DNA of 64,000 nt from Lumnitzera littorea. Its lineage: Eukaryota > Streptophyta > Magnoliopsida > Myrtales > Combretaceae. A program made the position numbers and the translations under genes. The stretch covers positions 53,608,351 to 53,672,350 of the forward strand of contig JAMXBB010000010.1 in assembly GCA_024138015.1 (NCBI GenBank). The letters run 5' to 3'. Shown piece by piece: positions 23,768-34,407 of this stretch (position 1 is its first letter; each line of letters starts with the position of its first letter). Under the pieces are notes generated by a model. That model made no database searches. It saw nothing but the letters and a program-made list of their open reading frames with translations, and was not told the origin of the DNA.

Positions 23768-25896
23768 TATAGACACTCAATTTTTGCTCTCTAGTAGTTC
23801 TAATTTTTGTTTTTTTAATAAGGTCTTAATTTAAAATCAAAAAATAAAAAATAAAAAGTGATAAAAATACAAAAAGAAAAAGAAAAATCATAAATATTTT
23901 TTAAGAAAGTAGATTTTTAGAAGAAAAAAATGGTTTGTAGTCAATTAATTTCTACTCGGTTCAAATAGCTTTAAAGAGTCGCATAGCTTAAGTATCATTT
24001 AATTATATTAAATGTTAAGGTATAAGCCAATGGCCTAACGGATAAGCATTTGAGCATAGGCATTTAGTTAGCTTGAGGTCACGGGTTTGAATTTTATTAG
24101 GCACATATGCGTCTTCTTTTTTTTTTTATTTTACGAAAATCAGTTGAGCGTGTGGGATTCAAATCTAATTTTAAATCTTATCAAATTTTTTAATCAAATG
24201 CGATACAGATTTGAAAGGTTCAAATCTAATTTGATTTTTATCAAATCGGATATGAATCGATTTAAAAGATTTGTTTCCGAGCTTTATATATTAATCGCGC
24301 GGCTTAAAATAAAACAATTACACACTTGCCAGAACGAATAAAAAAATTCCACTACGCATCTTACCGAACTAGTCTTCATCCGCCGTCCACTTGTGGCAAC
24401 CATAGCTAGCAACGCACACACAAGACAATCCACTTCTGTGTCTACGGCAGTAGTAACATTCTGATCAACCAAGCCTGACACCCCATCTGCAAGCAGCCGC
24501 TAAGCCATACATACATCATCTTTGCCACTCATCTACTCTAGCGCTTGATCGCTCCATAAACACGAAATAAATCCAAATCCAAAGCCTGATGACTATGCAC
24601 TTGCCAAACAAAGTCCAAAGCTTAACGACCACGTACTTGCCAACCCAATGATTCTCTATTTCTCGCACAGCATACACCACTCACGCCTAATTGTCCACAC
24701 TGCTGTCACTCACCACCACTTCGTTGCTGTCACAAACCCACACGGCTAGAGTACATGCACTTCACTTCATTAATTTACATGCTGCACAACTACAGCACTC
24801 GACTAACAGCATGATGAACAACGGTCAACAGCATCCAACAACGCATGGTCAGCTCTTTGTCCAATGCCAATAGCCCCACAACACCGATCAGCAATAATCA
24901 AAACAAGCACTACTCCTTCACCCTACACTGAACAATAAGTCAAGTTTGATCTTCTTCAATTATTTATTTATTTATTATTATATTATTATTATTATTATTA
25001 TTATTTTATTAGATCCTTAGTTATTTATGGTGATGACATAATATATAAATAGGTATGTATATATTAGCTTAGGAGATTATTTTAGTATTATTTTTCTTAT
25101 TATATAGATTAAGTATAGTATATTTTAATTATTTATGTAGATAGCTGTTTAATAGTAATAACTATTAGCTTAGGAACTTTTAGGACTAGTTTTTTTTTTT
25201 TTAATAGAAATCTTCACATAGAAAATTATTCTTTTCTTTAGAAATAAAAATTGATAAAAAAAAAAAACTTTTTAAAAAAAAGATCATAATGTTTTAAAGA
25301 GTCTTTTAATCACTCAAGAGTTAGGACCCCTTTTAGAATTTTATTTAAATAAACTAAATCGATAAAAACGTAAACCCAATCAGTTTTTTCAAAAATTAAA
25401 ATAAACCAATATACTAAAGTTTTCAAAAAGAACTACGGTCATCTAATCTTGACTGACGAGTACGTAAGTACTCTCAGTGCGACGATAAAATCAGTAAAAA
25501 CTTAGGTTTTTTTCATTTAGTTTATTTTATTTTACTTTTTTAGTTTCCTGAAAAATAAAAAAGATAACTTTTTATGAATAAACCTAATTTCGAAAAGTAG
25601 ATAATGGTACCCGTTAAGGTTTAATAGTTAACCCCTAAATTCAGAATTCTCTAGTTTTTATTAAATTGAAATCAAAGACTGGTAACTAAATCGTAGTCAA
25701 TCCACCAAATTAATTACAATTCATGTTTTTTCCCAACTCCGGTGGGGTGACGACTCTAAAAGTTTTTAATTAAAAAAATCGGAATTTCTCGATTTTTCTA
25801 GTCGAGGATTAATATTAAATAGGTTAGGGTTTAATATTAATCGAAAAGTAGGAAATGAAATGAAATTAAAAGAAAACCAAAAATTCAAGCTTAACA
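23768..25896 (+). repeat. left LTR of the Tat/Ogre-like element
   Basis: Starts TATAGACACTCAATTTTT and ends AAGCTTAACA. Nearly every part recurs in order at 27722-29626, with extra sequence here around 24,480-24,860. An (ATT) run lies near 24,960-25,010. Confidence 0.82.
24031..24094 (+). other. tRNA-like pol III A and B box pair in the left LTR
   Basis: TGGCCTAACGG (24031-24041) fits the A-box consensus TRGYNNANNGG. GGTTTGAATTT (24084-24094) is one base from a B box, GGTTCGANNCC, in its core. Spacing between box starts is 53 bp. The sequence looks like the tRNA-derived head of a SINE or a relic tRNA gene. No foldable full cloverleaf is evident, so it is not called a tRNA gene. Confidence 0.45.
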
Positions 25897-25920
25897 ATTT
25901 AGCAACTTTACTAGCGATGC
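25897..25920 (+). other. primer-binding site of the Tat/Ogre-like element
   Basis: TTTAGCAACTTTACTAGCGA follows the LTR end. It reads as a G-to-A and C-to-T decayed TTTGGCGACTCTGCTGGGGA, the site typical of Tat/Ogre elements. Confidence 0.6.
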
Positions 25921-25929
25921 CATCAAGAG

Positions 25930-27520
25930 GGTACGACCAAGTTCTCAACATCTTTTAGGAGTTAGCCAACTCAAGGAGTCCTTTGCTCGCCTTGGTTAGT
26001 CAGCTAAAAAGGGGCCAGACTAAGTTTTCAAATCTTTAAGATTTTAGCCAGCTCAAGGAATGCTTTGCCTACCTAGGTTAGTCAACCCCTATGGGGTATG
26101 ACTAAATTCTCAACATCTTTTAGGGTCCTGGCCAACTTAAGAAGCGCTTCACCCGCCTTATTTAATCAACCTATAGGGGGTATGACCAAGTTTTCTATAT
26201 CTTTCAAAATCTTAGCCAACTCAAAGAGCAGTTCACCCGCTTTGGTTAGTCAACCCATAAGGGGCTCGACTAAGAAATCAATATCTTTTAGGGTCTTAGC
26301 CAGCTCAAGGAACGCTTCGCTTGCCATGGTTAGTTAGCCTATAGAGGGCATGACCAAGTTTTCAAATCTTTAAGGTCTTAGCTAGCTTAAACAGCGCTTT
26401 AACCGCCTTAGTTAGTCGACCCATAAGGGGCACAACCTAGTAATCAATATCTCTTTAGGGTCTTAGCTAACTCAACGAGCACTTCGCCCACCTTGGTTAG
26501 TCAGCCCATAAGAGGTATGACTAAGTTCTCAATATCTTTTAGGGTCTTAATCAACTTAAGGAACACTTCGCCGACCTTGGTTAGTCAGCCTATAGGGGGC
26601 ACAACCAAGTTTTTTATATCTTTTAGGGTTTTAGCCAACTTAAAAAGTACTTCACCCACCTTGGTTAGTCAGCCCATAGGAGGCATAACCAAGTTCTCAA
26701 CATCTTTTAGGGTCTTAGCTAGCTCAAGAAGCGCTTCGCCCACCTCCGCATTAATTAGTCAACCTATAAAGGGCACGACCAAGTTTTAATCATCTTTTAA
26801 GGTCTTAACCAGTTCAAGGAGTGCTTCACCCGCCTTGATTAGTCAACCCATAGAGGGTATAACTAAGTTCTCAATATCTCTTTAAAGTCTTAGCCAACTT
26901 AAGGAGTACTTCGCCCATCTTAGTTAATCAGCCCATAGGGGGTACGACCAAGTTCTCAACATCTTTTAGGGTCTTAGCCAACTCAAAGAGTGCTTCACCC
27001 ACCTTGGTTAGTCAACCCATTAGAGGAATAACCATGTTTTCAATATCTCTTTTAAAGTCTTAGCCAACTTAATGAGTGCTTCACTCACCTTGGTTAGTTA
27101 ACCCATAGGGCACATGACCAAGTTCTCGACATCTTGTAGGGTCTTAGCTAACTTAAAGAGCACTTTGACCACCTTTAAGTTTTAATCATCTTTTAAGGTC
27201 TTAACCAACTTAAGGAGCACTTCACCTACCTTGGTTAATCAGCCCATAGGGGCCGCAACCAAATTCTCAATATCTATTTAGGGTTTTAACCAGCTTAAGG
27301 AGTGTTTCGTCCGCCTTGGTTAGTCAACCCATAAGGAGTATGACCAAGTTTTTGGTATCTTTTAGGGTCTTAGCCAACTTAAGGAGCGCTTTGCTTGCCT
27401 TAGTTAGTTAACCTATAGGGGGTATGACCAAGTTCTCAATATCTTTTAGGGTCTTAGCCAACTCAAGGAACGCTTCGCCCACCTTAGTTATTTAGTCCAT
27501 AGAAGACAATATTCTCTTTA
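25930..27520 (+). repeat. tandem array, about 19 units of about 84 bp
   Basis: Units contain TTGGTTAGTCA, CCCATAGGGGG, GACCAAGTTCTCAA, ATCTTTTAGGGTCTTAGCCA and TCAAGGAGCGCTTCGCCC. Starts of the GGTTAGTCA element at 25994, 26076, about 26159, 26244 and 26328 give spacings of 82-85 bp. One unit near 27,175 is a deletion fusion. As 84 is a multiple of 3, two plus-strand frames (26098-26337 and 26493-26789) run through several units as a 28-residue repeat. I see no protein family and no start context that would support expression. Confidence 0.9.
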
Positions 27521-27708
27521 AGGTTCTTAAAAGCCCATGGGGGCACTACCTTCACCTCTATTCATTTTAAGCTTATCGTCACTAAATCCCAAACGAACCA
27601 TTCCTAAGATAGTTAACTAATTATAGCACTTTTTAAGACAAAGCCATCTCGAGGTAAGAGTGGTGTCTCTTTTGTCTTTATAGTAAAGTTTTACTTAAAT
27701 TTCACCAT

Positions 27709-27721
27709 AAAGAGGGGAAGC
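27709..27721 (+). other. polypurine tract of the Tat/Ogre-like element
   Basis: AAAGAGGGGAAG immediately precedes the right LTR start TATAGACACTC, as expected for plus-strand priming. Confidence 0.7.
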
Positions 27722-29626
27722 TATAGACACTCAATTTTTGTTTCCCTAGTAGTTCTAATTTTCGTTTTTTTAATAGGATCCTAATTCAAAATAAAAAATA
27801 ATAAAAATAAATAAAAAGTGATAAAAAAAATGGAGAAAAAGAAAAAATCATAAATATTTTTTAAGAAAGTAGATTTTTAGAAGAAAAAAACAATTTAAGG
27901 TTAATTGATTTCAGCTCAATTTAAATAGCTTTAGAAAGTCACATAGCTTAAGTATAATTTAATTATGCTAAATGTTAAGGCACGAGTTAACGGCCTAACG
28001 AATAAATATTTGAGTATAGGCATTTGATTAGCTTGAGATCGTAGGTTCGAATCTCACTAGGCACATATGCGTCTCTTATTTTATTTTTCTTTCTTCTATT
28101 TTACGAAAATCAGTTGAGTATACGAAATTCAAATCTAATCTTAAATCTTATCAAATTTTTTGATCTAATGCAATAAAGATTTGAAAAATTCAAATCTAAT
28201 TTGATTTTTATCAAATAGAATTTGAATCAATATAAAAGGTTCAAATCTAATTTGATTTTTATCAAATCGGATATGAATCGATTTAAAAGATTCAATTTAA
28301 AAGATTTGTTTCTAAGCTTTATATATTAATCATGCAACTTAAAATAAGACAATTACACACTCGCTAAAACAAATAAAAAAATTCCACTACGCATCTCGCT
28401 AAAATAGACTTCATCCACCATCCACTTGTGGTAGCCATAGCTGTGAACATATGCACATCACAGTCCACTTTTATGTCTACAGCAGCAATAACATGCTGAT
28501 CAACCAAGCTTGACGCCCCACCTACAAGCTGCTGCTAAGCTACATGTAGATTGTACAACTACAGCACTTGATAAATAGCACGATGAACAACGATCAGCTG
28601 CATCCAACAGCACCAATCAACAATAATCAAAACAAGCACTACTCCTTTACCGTGCATCGAACAACAAGTTAAGTTCGATCTTCTACAATTATTTATTTAT
28701 TCATTATTATTATATTATTATTGTTATTATTATTATTATTTTATTAGATCCTTAGTTATTTATGGTGATAACATAATATATAAATAGGTATGTATATATT
28801 AGCTTAGGACATTCTTTTAGTATTAGTTTTTTTTTTATTATATAGATTAAGTATAGTATATTTTAATTATTTATGTTGATAGTTGTTTAATAGTAATAAT
28901 TATTAGCTTAGGAACTCTTAGGATTAGTTTTTTTTTTTTTAAGAAATCCTTACATAGAAAATTATTTTTTTAGAAATAAAATTAATTAAAAATCCTTTAA
29001 AAAAAAGATCATGATGTTTTAGAGAGTCTTTTAATCACTCAAGAGTTAGGAATCCTTTTAGAATTTTATTTGAATAAATTAAATTGGTAACAACATAAAC
29101 CTGGTCAGTTTTTTCAAAAATTAAAATAAATCAATACACTAAAGTTTTCAAAAAGAACTATAGTCATCTGATCCTAACTAATGAGTACGTAAGCACCTTC
29201 AGGGTGAGAATAAAATCTGTAAAAACTCAGTTTTTTTTTTATTTAGTTTATTTTATTTTATTTTTTTAGTTTCCTAAAAAACTAAAAATGATAATTTTTA
29301 ATAAATAAACCTAATTTCGGAAAGTAGATAGTGGTATCCGTTAAAGTTTAATAGGTTAACCCCTAAATTCGGAAACCTTTGGTTTTTATTAAATTGAAAT
29401 AAAAAATCAGTAGCCAAATCGTAGTCAATCAACCCAATTGATTACAATTCCTATTTTTTTCCGACTTTAGTTGAGTGGTGACTCCAAAAGTTTTTAATTG
29501 AAAAAACCAAAAGTTTTTTATTTCTCTAGTTGATGATTAATATTAAATGGGTTAGAGTTTAGTATTAATTGGAAAGTGAGAAATGAAATGAAATTAAAAA
29601 AAAAAACTGAAAATTTAGGCCCAACA
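27722..29626 (+). repeat. right LTR of the Tat/Ogre-like element
   Basis: Starts TATAGACACTCAATTTTT and ends AGGCCCAACA. It is about 220 bp shorter than the left LTR through a deletion around 28,540-28,600, and it carries many point changes. The two LTRs have therefore diverged a long time. Confidence 0.82.
27991..28054 (+). other. tRNA-like pol III A and B box pair in the right LTR
   Basis: CGGCCTAACGA (27991-28001) is a decayed A box and GGTTCGAATCT (28044-28054) keeps the B-box core. Spacing is 53 bp, as in the left LTR, and CACTAGGCACATATGCGTC follows in both. Presence in both LTRs shows it was in the LTR at the last transposition. Confidence 0.5.
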
Positions 29627-32311
29627 ATGCTTATATCGTAATAATCTCGCCATGTGTGCTAATGATTGATGCTAGCATAAGGGTTATAGCTACCATTACA
29701 CCATTAATATACACAAGACTTCACAATCGAGCTGCCAACATTTACTACAAGCTAAGCATGTCCACCAATAATCCTAAAGAACAATGCCTCCTTTACCTTT
29801 AGGTTCCCACTTCAATTGCCTAGTAAAGTGGTTTGTCAGCTTTTATTGATTGAACGTCACTCAATGTTCCTATCCTAAGCTTTTGTAGAGTTAACCTGCA
29901 AAAGAATAATTATAGGAGTATGAGCAAAATCACATGCTTAGTAAGTGGCAAAGGATAAGAATTATACATAAACAAGTAAAGAAAGCAAGTCATTTTAGAG
30001 TATCATGAATGTAATAGTCAAAGTGTCATCTGCATGATGTTAATCAGTACATCATAAGACTAGAGAAAATAACCCCACTCTAGTTTGGGTTTCGAGGAGT
30101 TTTTCTATACCACAGGCTTCCGCTTTATGGGACCAACTTCCCATCAATCTAAGGATGTGCGATGGACTTCTACTTGTCCTCTTTGACCATTTTGGACTAT
30201 CCCTTAATACCTTTCAAACCTGAACGACGACCTCCTCTCCTGTCACTTAGCTCTACATGATTAAAAAAAAGAAAACCTTACTATTTCCTCACATATGGGT
30301 GATATTGATGAGAAGAGTGCAAAATGTGTAAATGCCATGCATGTATCGATTTTAAGGTTGGATATTATTTTAGTCCAGTTAATTAAGTGATCAAATAGTG
30401 AATCAATACCACATTAGAATATTACATATGCAAGCCAAATAGCACAAATCATCAATTATAATTCTTCCATCTACAATTACTACATGTGCACAAATTACTA
30501 ATTGCAAGTACAAGCAATATAGCAACTTACTACCCTTTGTTAACGCGATCAGAACTGTCATGAAGCAAGCTACTTACCTAGATTGTAAATGCCTAGTATT
30601 CCCCTAAAAGTTGAGTTGGAATCCTATAGGAAGTTCACTATAAGTTATATTTTAGAATTAAGATACTTTGTATCATGGTGATAGTAAATCAGTAACTTCT
30701 AATTTGTTTCATTTTATAGATCCTATTACTTTATTATATACTTATAAAGGAAGTAAGAACAAATACTCACAAAAGAAAACTTAACTTTTATCAAGAATGT
30801 ATTTATTATATATGATATATATATTGAGATTTCAAAACATAGTTTTAGGATCGTTAGTATAAAAGAAGTAAGACAAGATATTATTTTTATTGTTTCTCTT
30901 CTGTAAATGGTAAAATAAGGTTTTAGAAAAACTCAAAATATATAATAATTAGTAATGGCTATTATTTAGGAGTATTTATATATTATACATTTTATTGTAT
31001 ATTCCACATTTTAAGTGAAAATTTAGCCAAAAAACCAAGGAAATTAGAAAATAATTTAATAATTATCAAGGATGAAATCAAAATGTCATATTAGATAAAA
31101 GAAAGTATGAGAAAAAGTTTAGGAATTTTAGGAAGTTAATACATAGGGTTTTGTAATTTTTTTATAAAATAGACATTTTTTAACAAAACGGGCAGAATCT
31201 TGGAAAAACTATAAAAAAAAAATACAAAACATACAAAAGTAATTCCAGGAAAATTACTATAAGAATATAAGGTTGTAGGTACTTACAGGTAAAAGGATTC
31301 GTTGAAACAACATAAGTTGAAAGTTCCATAATTATTGAAGCTAAAACCAATAAAATGGCTAAAACCACCACCAAAGGGTGGCCACCACCACTCCAACCTT
31401 TTCTCACCTCCTATGAGGAATATGGAGAAGCTCCATAAATTTTCCCCCAAATTTTAGAGGCTTGCTTCAAGTGGCGTGGATTTTTGAAGTTAAGAGAAGA
31501 GCATTTATAGTGTTCAAAAATTAATATTAAATTGTACACATGTCTAAAAATTATGGAAAATCAAACACATGTTCCACATAATATTACAAGAAAATTTTCA
31601 CAATTTTTGGATAAGTATACAAATTTTGGTAAATTTTTAGAGAAGTTGCCTAATGTTTTAATAATTTTCTAATAAGTGCAAATTCATAGAAAAATTGCTA
31701 CGTATTCCTAACCTTAAGACATATGTCTAGCTAATTTTTCAACATTTTTTGCCACTTGTACAATTTTTGATAAATTCTTGAAGAAGTTATCAACATCTTT
31801 AATAATTTTATGATATTTCCAAATTTTATAAACTTTTGTTTACTTCCTTACAAGTTGTTGGATATTTTTATGACATATCATTAGTTGTTTCACATTTGTA
31901 AAGTTGATTTGATATTTCTTGAGTATTTTACGATGTTTTATAAAGTATTTTTATCATATTCTAACATTCTAACCAATTATTATGTTATTTAATTTATCTT
32001 TTCAAACATATTCTTCACTTTTTATTTAGGAAATTGTCATAGTGATGTCTTATATGTAAAGAGCATAGGCCATGATCATGCTTTTTACCTTTATTTATTA
32101 TTTGTTTACCTTACTTTGTTACTAGTTTACTAGTACTATTCTATTTTTACTACCCACTTTTACTTCTAAGGGGAAAGTGGTCTTTTTTCTCACTTTTTAT
32201 CATCTTTAATCCTCGATAGATACTTTATAATCAATGTCTTAACTTTTTATCTTATAATAACTAATCTTTTTTACTACTTGTTAATAATTTCTACCTTCTA
32301 TAGCTTATTAT

Positions 32312-32337
32312 ATGTGTGTGTGTGTATGTGTGTGTGG
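32312..32337 (+). repeat. (TG)n microsatellite in solo LTR 2
   Basis: A short TGTGTG run with one TATG interruption. Confidence 0.8.
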
Positions 32338-32792
32338 GACTGTAATATTACCATCCCATTTTAAAAGCCAATGCCTATGTTGGCTTACTCTAGACCACCA
32401 ACTATGGGTAGCTTTCATTCTATATGACTCATACTCTACTTCATTAGATAGCCCCTTCCTTGGTAGCTTTCTCCCAAGTCATTCCTTTTCCAAGTCACCC
32501 CTTCCATGGGACTAGCCTTTCAATAAGAGCACCAAATGTTTCAAGTCAAGTCTAAGGGGAGAACCTTAATTTTTCTTCTTTTATTAATAAAATTTTTGCT
32601 ATCGGTTTTAGTGCTTTATACTGTTGTTAACTCTATATACTAATGAGTTAATATTCCTAGTCAATTCTCATATTCTAGGATTATTTAGTGCTACGGGTTG
32701 GTAATTGAATTCGTCTTAGGTCCTTAAGAACCTAGGGTTTGGGGTTTATATCATTGTGTTTACTTAAGCAAGTTAGTGGGTCTTATAATTCT

Positions 32793-32948
32793 ATTATACA
32801 CATTAACTACTAATGATAATCAACTACTTCTAATCATAATACTTATATGTGACTCCTTTAGATATAATCCCTCAAATGTTGAGGTCTTCTAATGTTTCTA
32901 TTCACTTATCTTTTTGCTGCATTGAATTCTTTCTACTAATTCATATCA
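32793..32948 (-). repeat. 3' LTR of element B, inner part, with adjacent polypurine tract
   Basis: ATTATACACATTA through AATGTTGAGGTCTT to ATTCATATCA aligns with 40,623-40,751. Directly beyond it the minus strand reads GAAATGAAGGGGAAAA, a polypurine tract ending at the LTR TG. It sits 9 kb from its other half because of the nested insertions. Confidence 0.8.
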
Positions 32949-32969
32949 TTTTCCCCTTCATTTCAAAAT

Positions 32970-34402
32970 TGATCTTGTCCCTAAGGTGAAAATAGAGATA
33001 ATCCTGTAGAAACTCGGAAAGATCCATCCATGTAAAGGTTTCTAAATCTGGTGACTCTTACTATACCAACACTTGTATCACTATAATACCTTATTGATGC
33101 ACATCCTAGACATCTAGAATATAAAGAGGCTTCATATAATATGATTAGTGAAAGTCTATGCTGGTAATCATCTTGATACATCCATATTGCCCTCAACTTT
33201 TTTTTTAACAGTGAAATATGAAACACTAGATGTACACAAGATCCTTTTAGTAAAGCTAACTCATAAGCAACCAATCATACTCTCTTTAATATCAAAAAAG
33301 GACCATAAAAAAGTTGCATACACAACTTATAAGACATTCAATTGCTAGTGTAGTTTGTCTATATGGTTATGATTTAACATAGACAAAGTCCCGAGCTTAC
33401 AACTCTTTATTTGACCTTTTCTAATCTACAAATGTCTTCATTCTTTGTTGAGCATTCTATAAGCTTCATTCCAACAACTTCAAAATCTAATCCCAATCAA
33501 GTAACTCTTAGTCAACTACCTCCACCAAGCAATTGCTTCGTATATATTCTGACACTTTTAGTGATTCTCTACCATAAAATGCTTAAAAAGGGTATCATGT
33601 TAGTGCTTATATAATAGCATGCATTGAAACAAAATTTAGCCCAAGCCAAATATTTTGGCCACTCCTTAGTTTTGTCCATCACAAATGATCTTAAGTATTG
33701 TTTCTATACACTTGTTCATAGCTTTAGTTTGACCATCCATTTGTGAATAGTACATGGAGCTCATTTTAAGTTATGTATCACTCAATTTAAAGATCTCCTA
33801 CTAAAAGCGACTCACAAATACCTTATCCCTATCGCAAACAATAGATTTGTGTATTCTATGTAATTTAACCATAATATCTATAAACAACTTGCTACCATGG
33901 TTGCTATATAAGCTGCTACTAGAGGACCCAAGTGGCAATATTTTGTCAACTTATCAACAATCAATGATATAACTAAGAAACCTCTAGAAATTGGTAACCC
34001 AATTATTAAATCCATTGATGTGTCCTTAAAAATCTTTTGAGGTATAGGTAATAGTTGAAGCAACTAGCCAAATTTGTGGCCAAATATTTGATTTATGAGC
34101 ATATATGGAATTGCTTCACAAAATTCTCCACATCTACCTGCGTCCCTTTTAAAAAAAATGTACTACCTAACCATTTAAAGGTTTTCAACACTCCTACATG
34201 TCCCCATACAGGAGTTGCATGATATTCCAAAATAACTGAAGGAATGATAGAAAAATGTAATGGAATAAAATTTCTATTACCCATAAACAATACCTTATCT
34301 TTAAATACAAAAGGTGGCAATAGCCACTCCTCTCCTTCAAGTCTTTCCAAACTAAATCCTTATAACTACCGCTTTAGCAAAGTGATAAAGTCAAATGAAG
34401 AC
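32970..34402 (-). pseudogene. integrase and chromodomain-like end of element B
   Basis: From right to left on the minus strand: LERLEGE with a zinc-binding region YHATPVWGHVGVLKT and HICS at 34,093-34,350. Next is the core start as IFKDTSMDLIIGLPISRGF and VDKLTKYCHLGPL at 33,878-34,063. A C-terminal YELALLKGSCVHLVFHISLLKKK is near 33,274, and a chromodomain-like SPDLETFTWMDLSEFLQ frame reaches about 32,970. Stops and shifts separate these. The chromodomain marks a chromovirus. Confidence 0.78.
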
Positions 34403-34407
34403 AAAGA

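Larger units (their letters stand above)
23768..29626 (+). mobile_element. non-autonomous Tat/Ogre-like LTR element with tandem-repeat interior
   Basis: LTRs lie at 23768-25896 and 27722-29626. Flanks are GTGCT (23763-23767) and ATGCT (29627-29631), a duplication with one change. The primer site after the left LTR is a decayed TGGCGACTCTGCTGGGGA type, and a GAGGGGAAG tract precedes the right LTR. The interior of about 1.8 kb has no gag or pol. It is mainly about 19 copies of an 84-bp repeat. Variable tandem repeats in Tat/Ogre untranslated regions are known for this lineage. An element that is almost nothing else must have relied on proteins from another element. Confidence 0.8.
23750..32787 (-). 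mobile_element. solo LTR 2, Tekay/Del-like, minus strand, split by a Tat-like element
   Basis: On the minus strand it starts TATAAGACCC at 32,787 and ends AGGGCGTGACA at 23,750. The duplication ATTCT is at 23745-23749 and 32788-32792. The uninterrupted LTR copy at 40,6xx reads TTCATTCTATTATACAC, the sequence obtained on removal. Net length without the nested element is about 3.17 kb, close to solo LTR 1. A minus-strand TATAAATG is at 31502-31509. Nothing in it is coding. Confidence 0.82.

Noticed and set aside
24031..24094. Possible functional tRNA gene
   Set aside because: A and B boxes are present, but no consistent acceptor and anticodon stems could be paired, and the same segment is repeated in both LTRs. 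It is better read as a SINE or tRNA relic.
25930..27520. CRISPR-like array, because of regular repeat spacing
   Set aside because: The whole 84-bp unit is repeated with diffuse divergence. There are no short identical repeats separated by unique spacers, and the setting is a plant LTR element.
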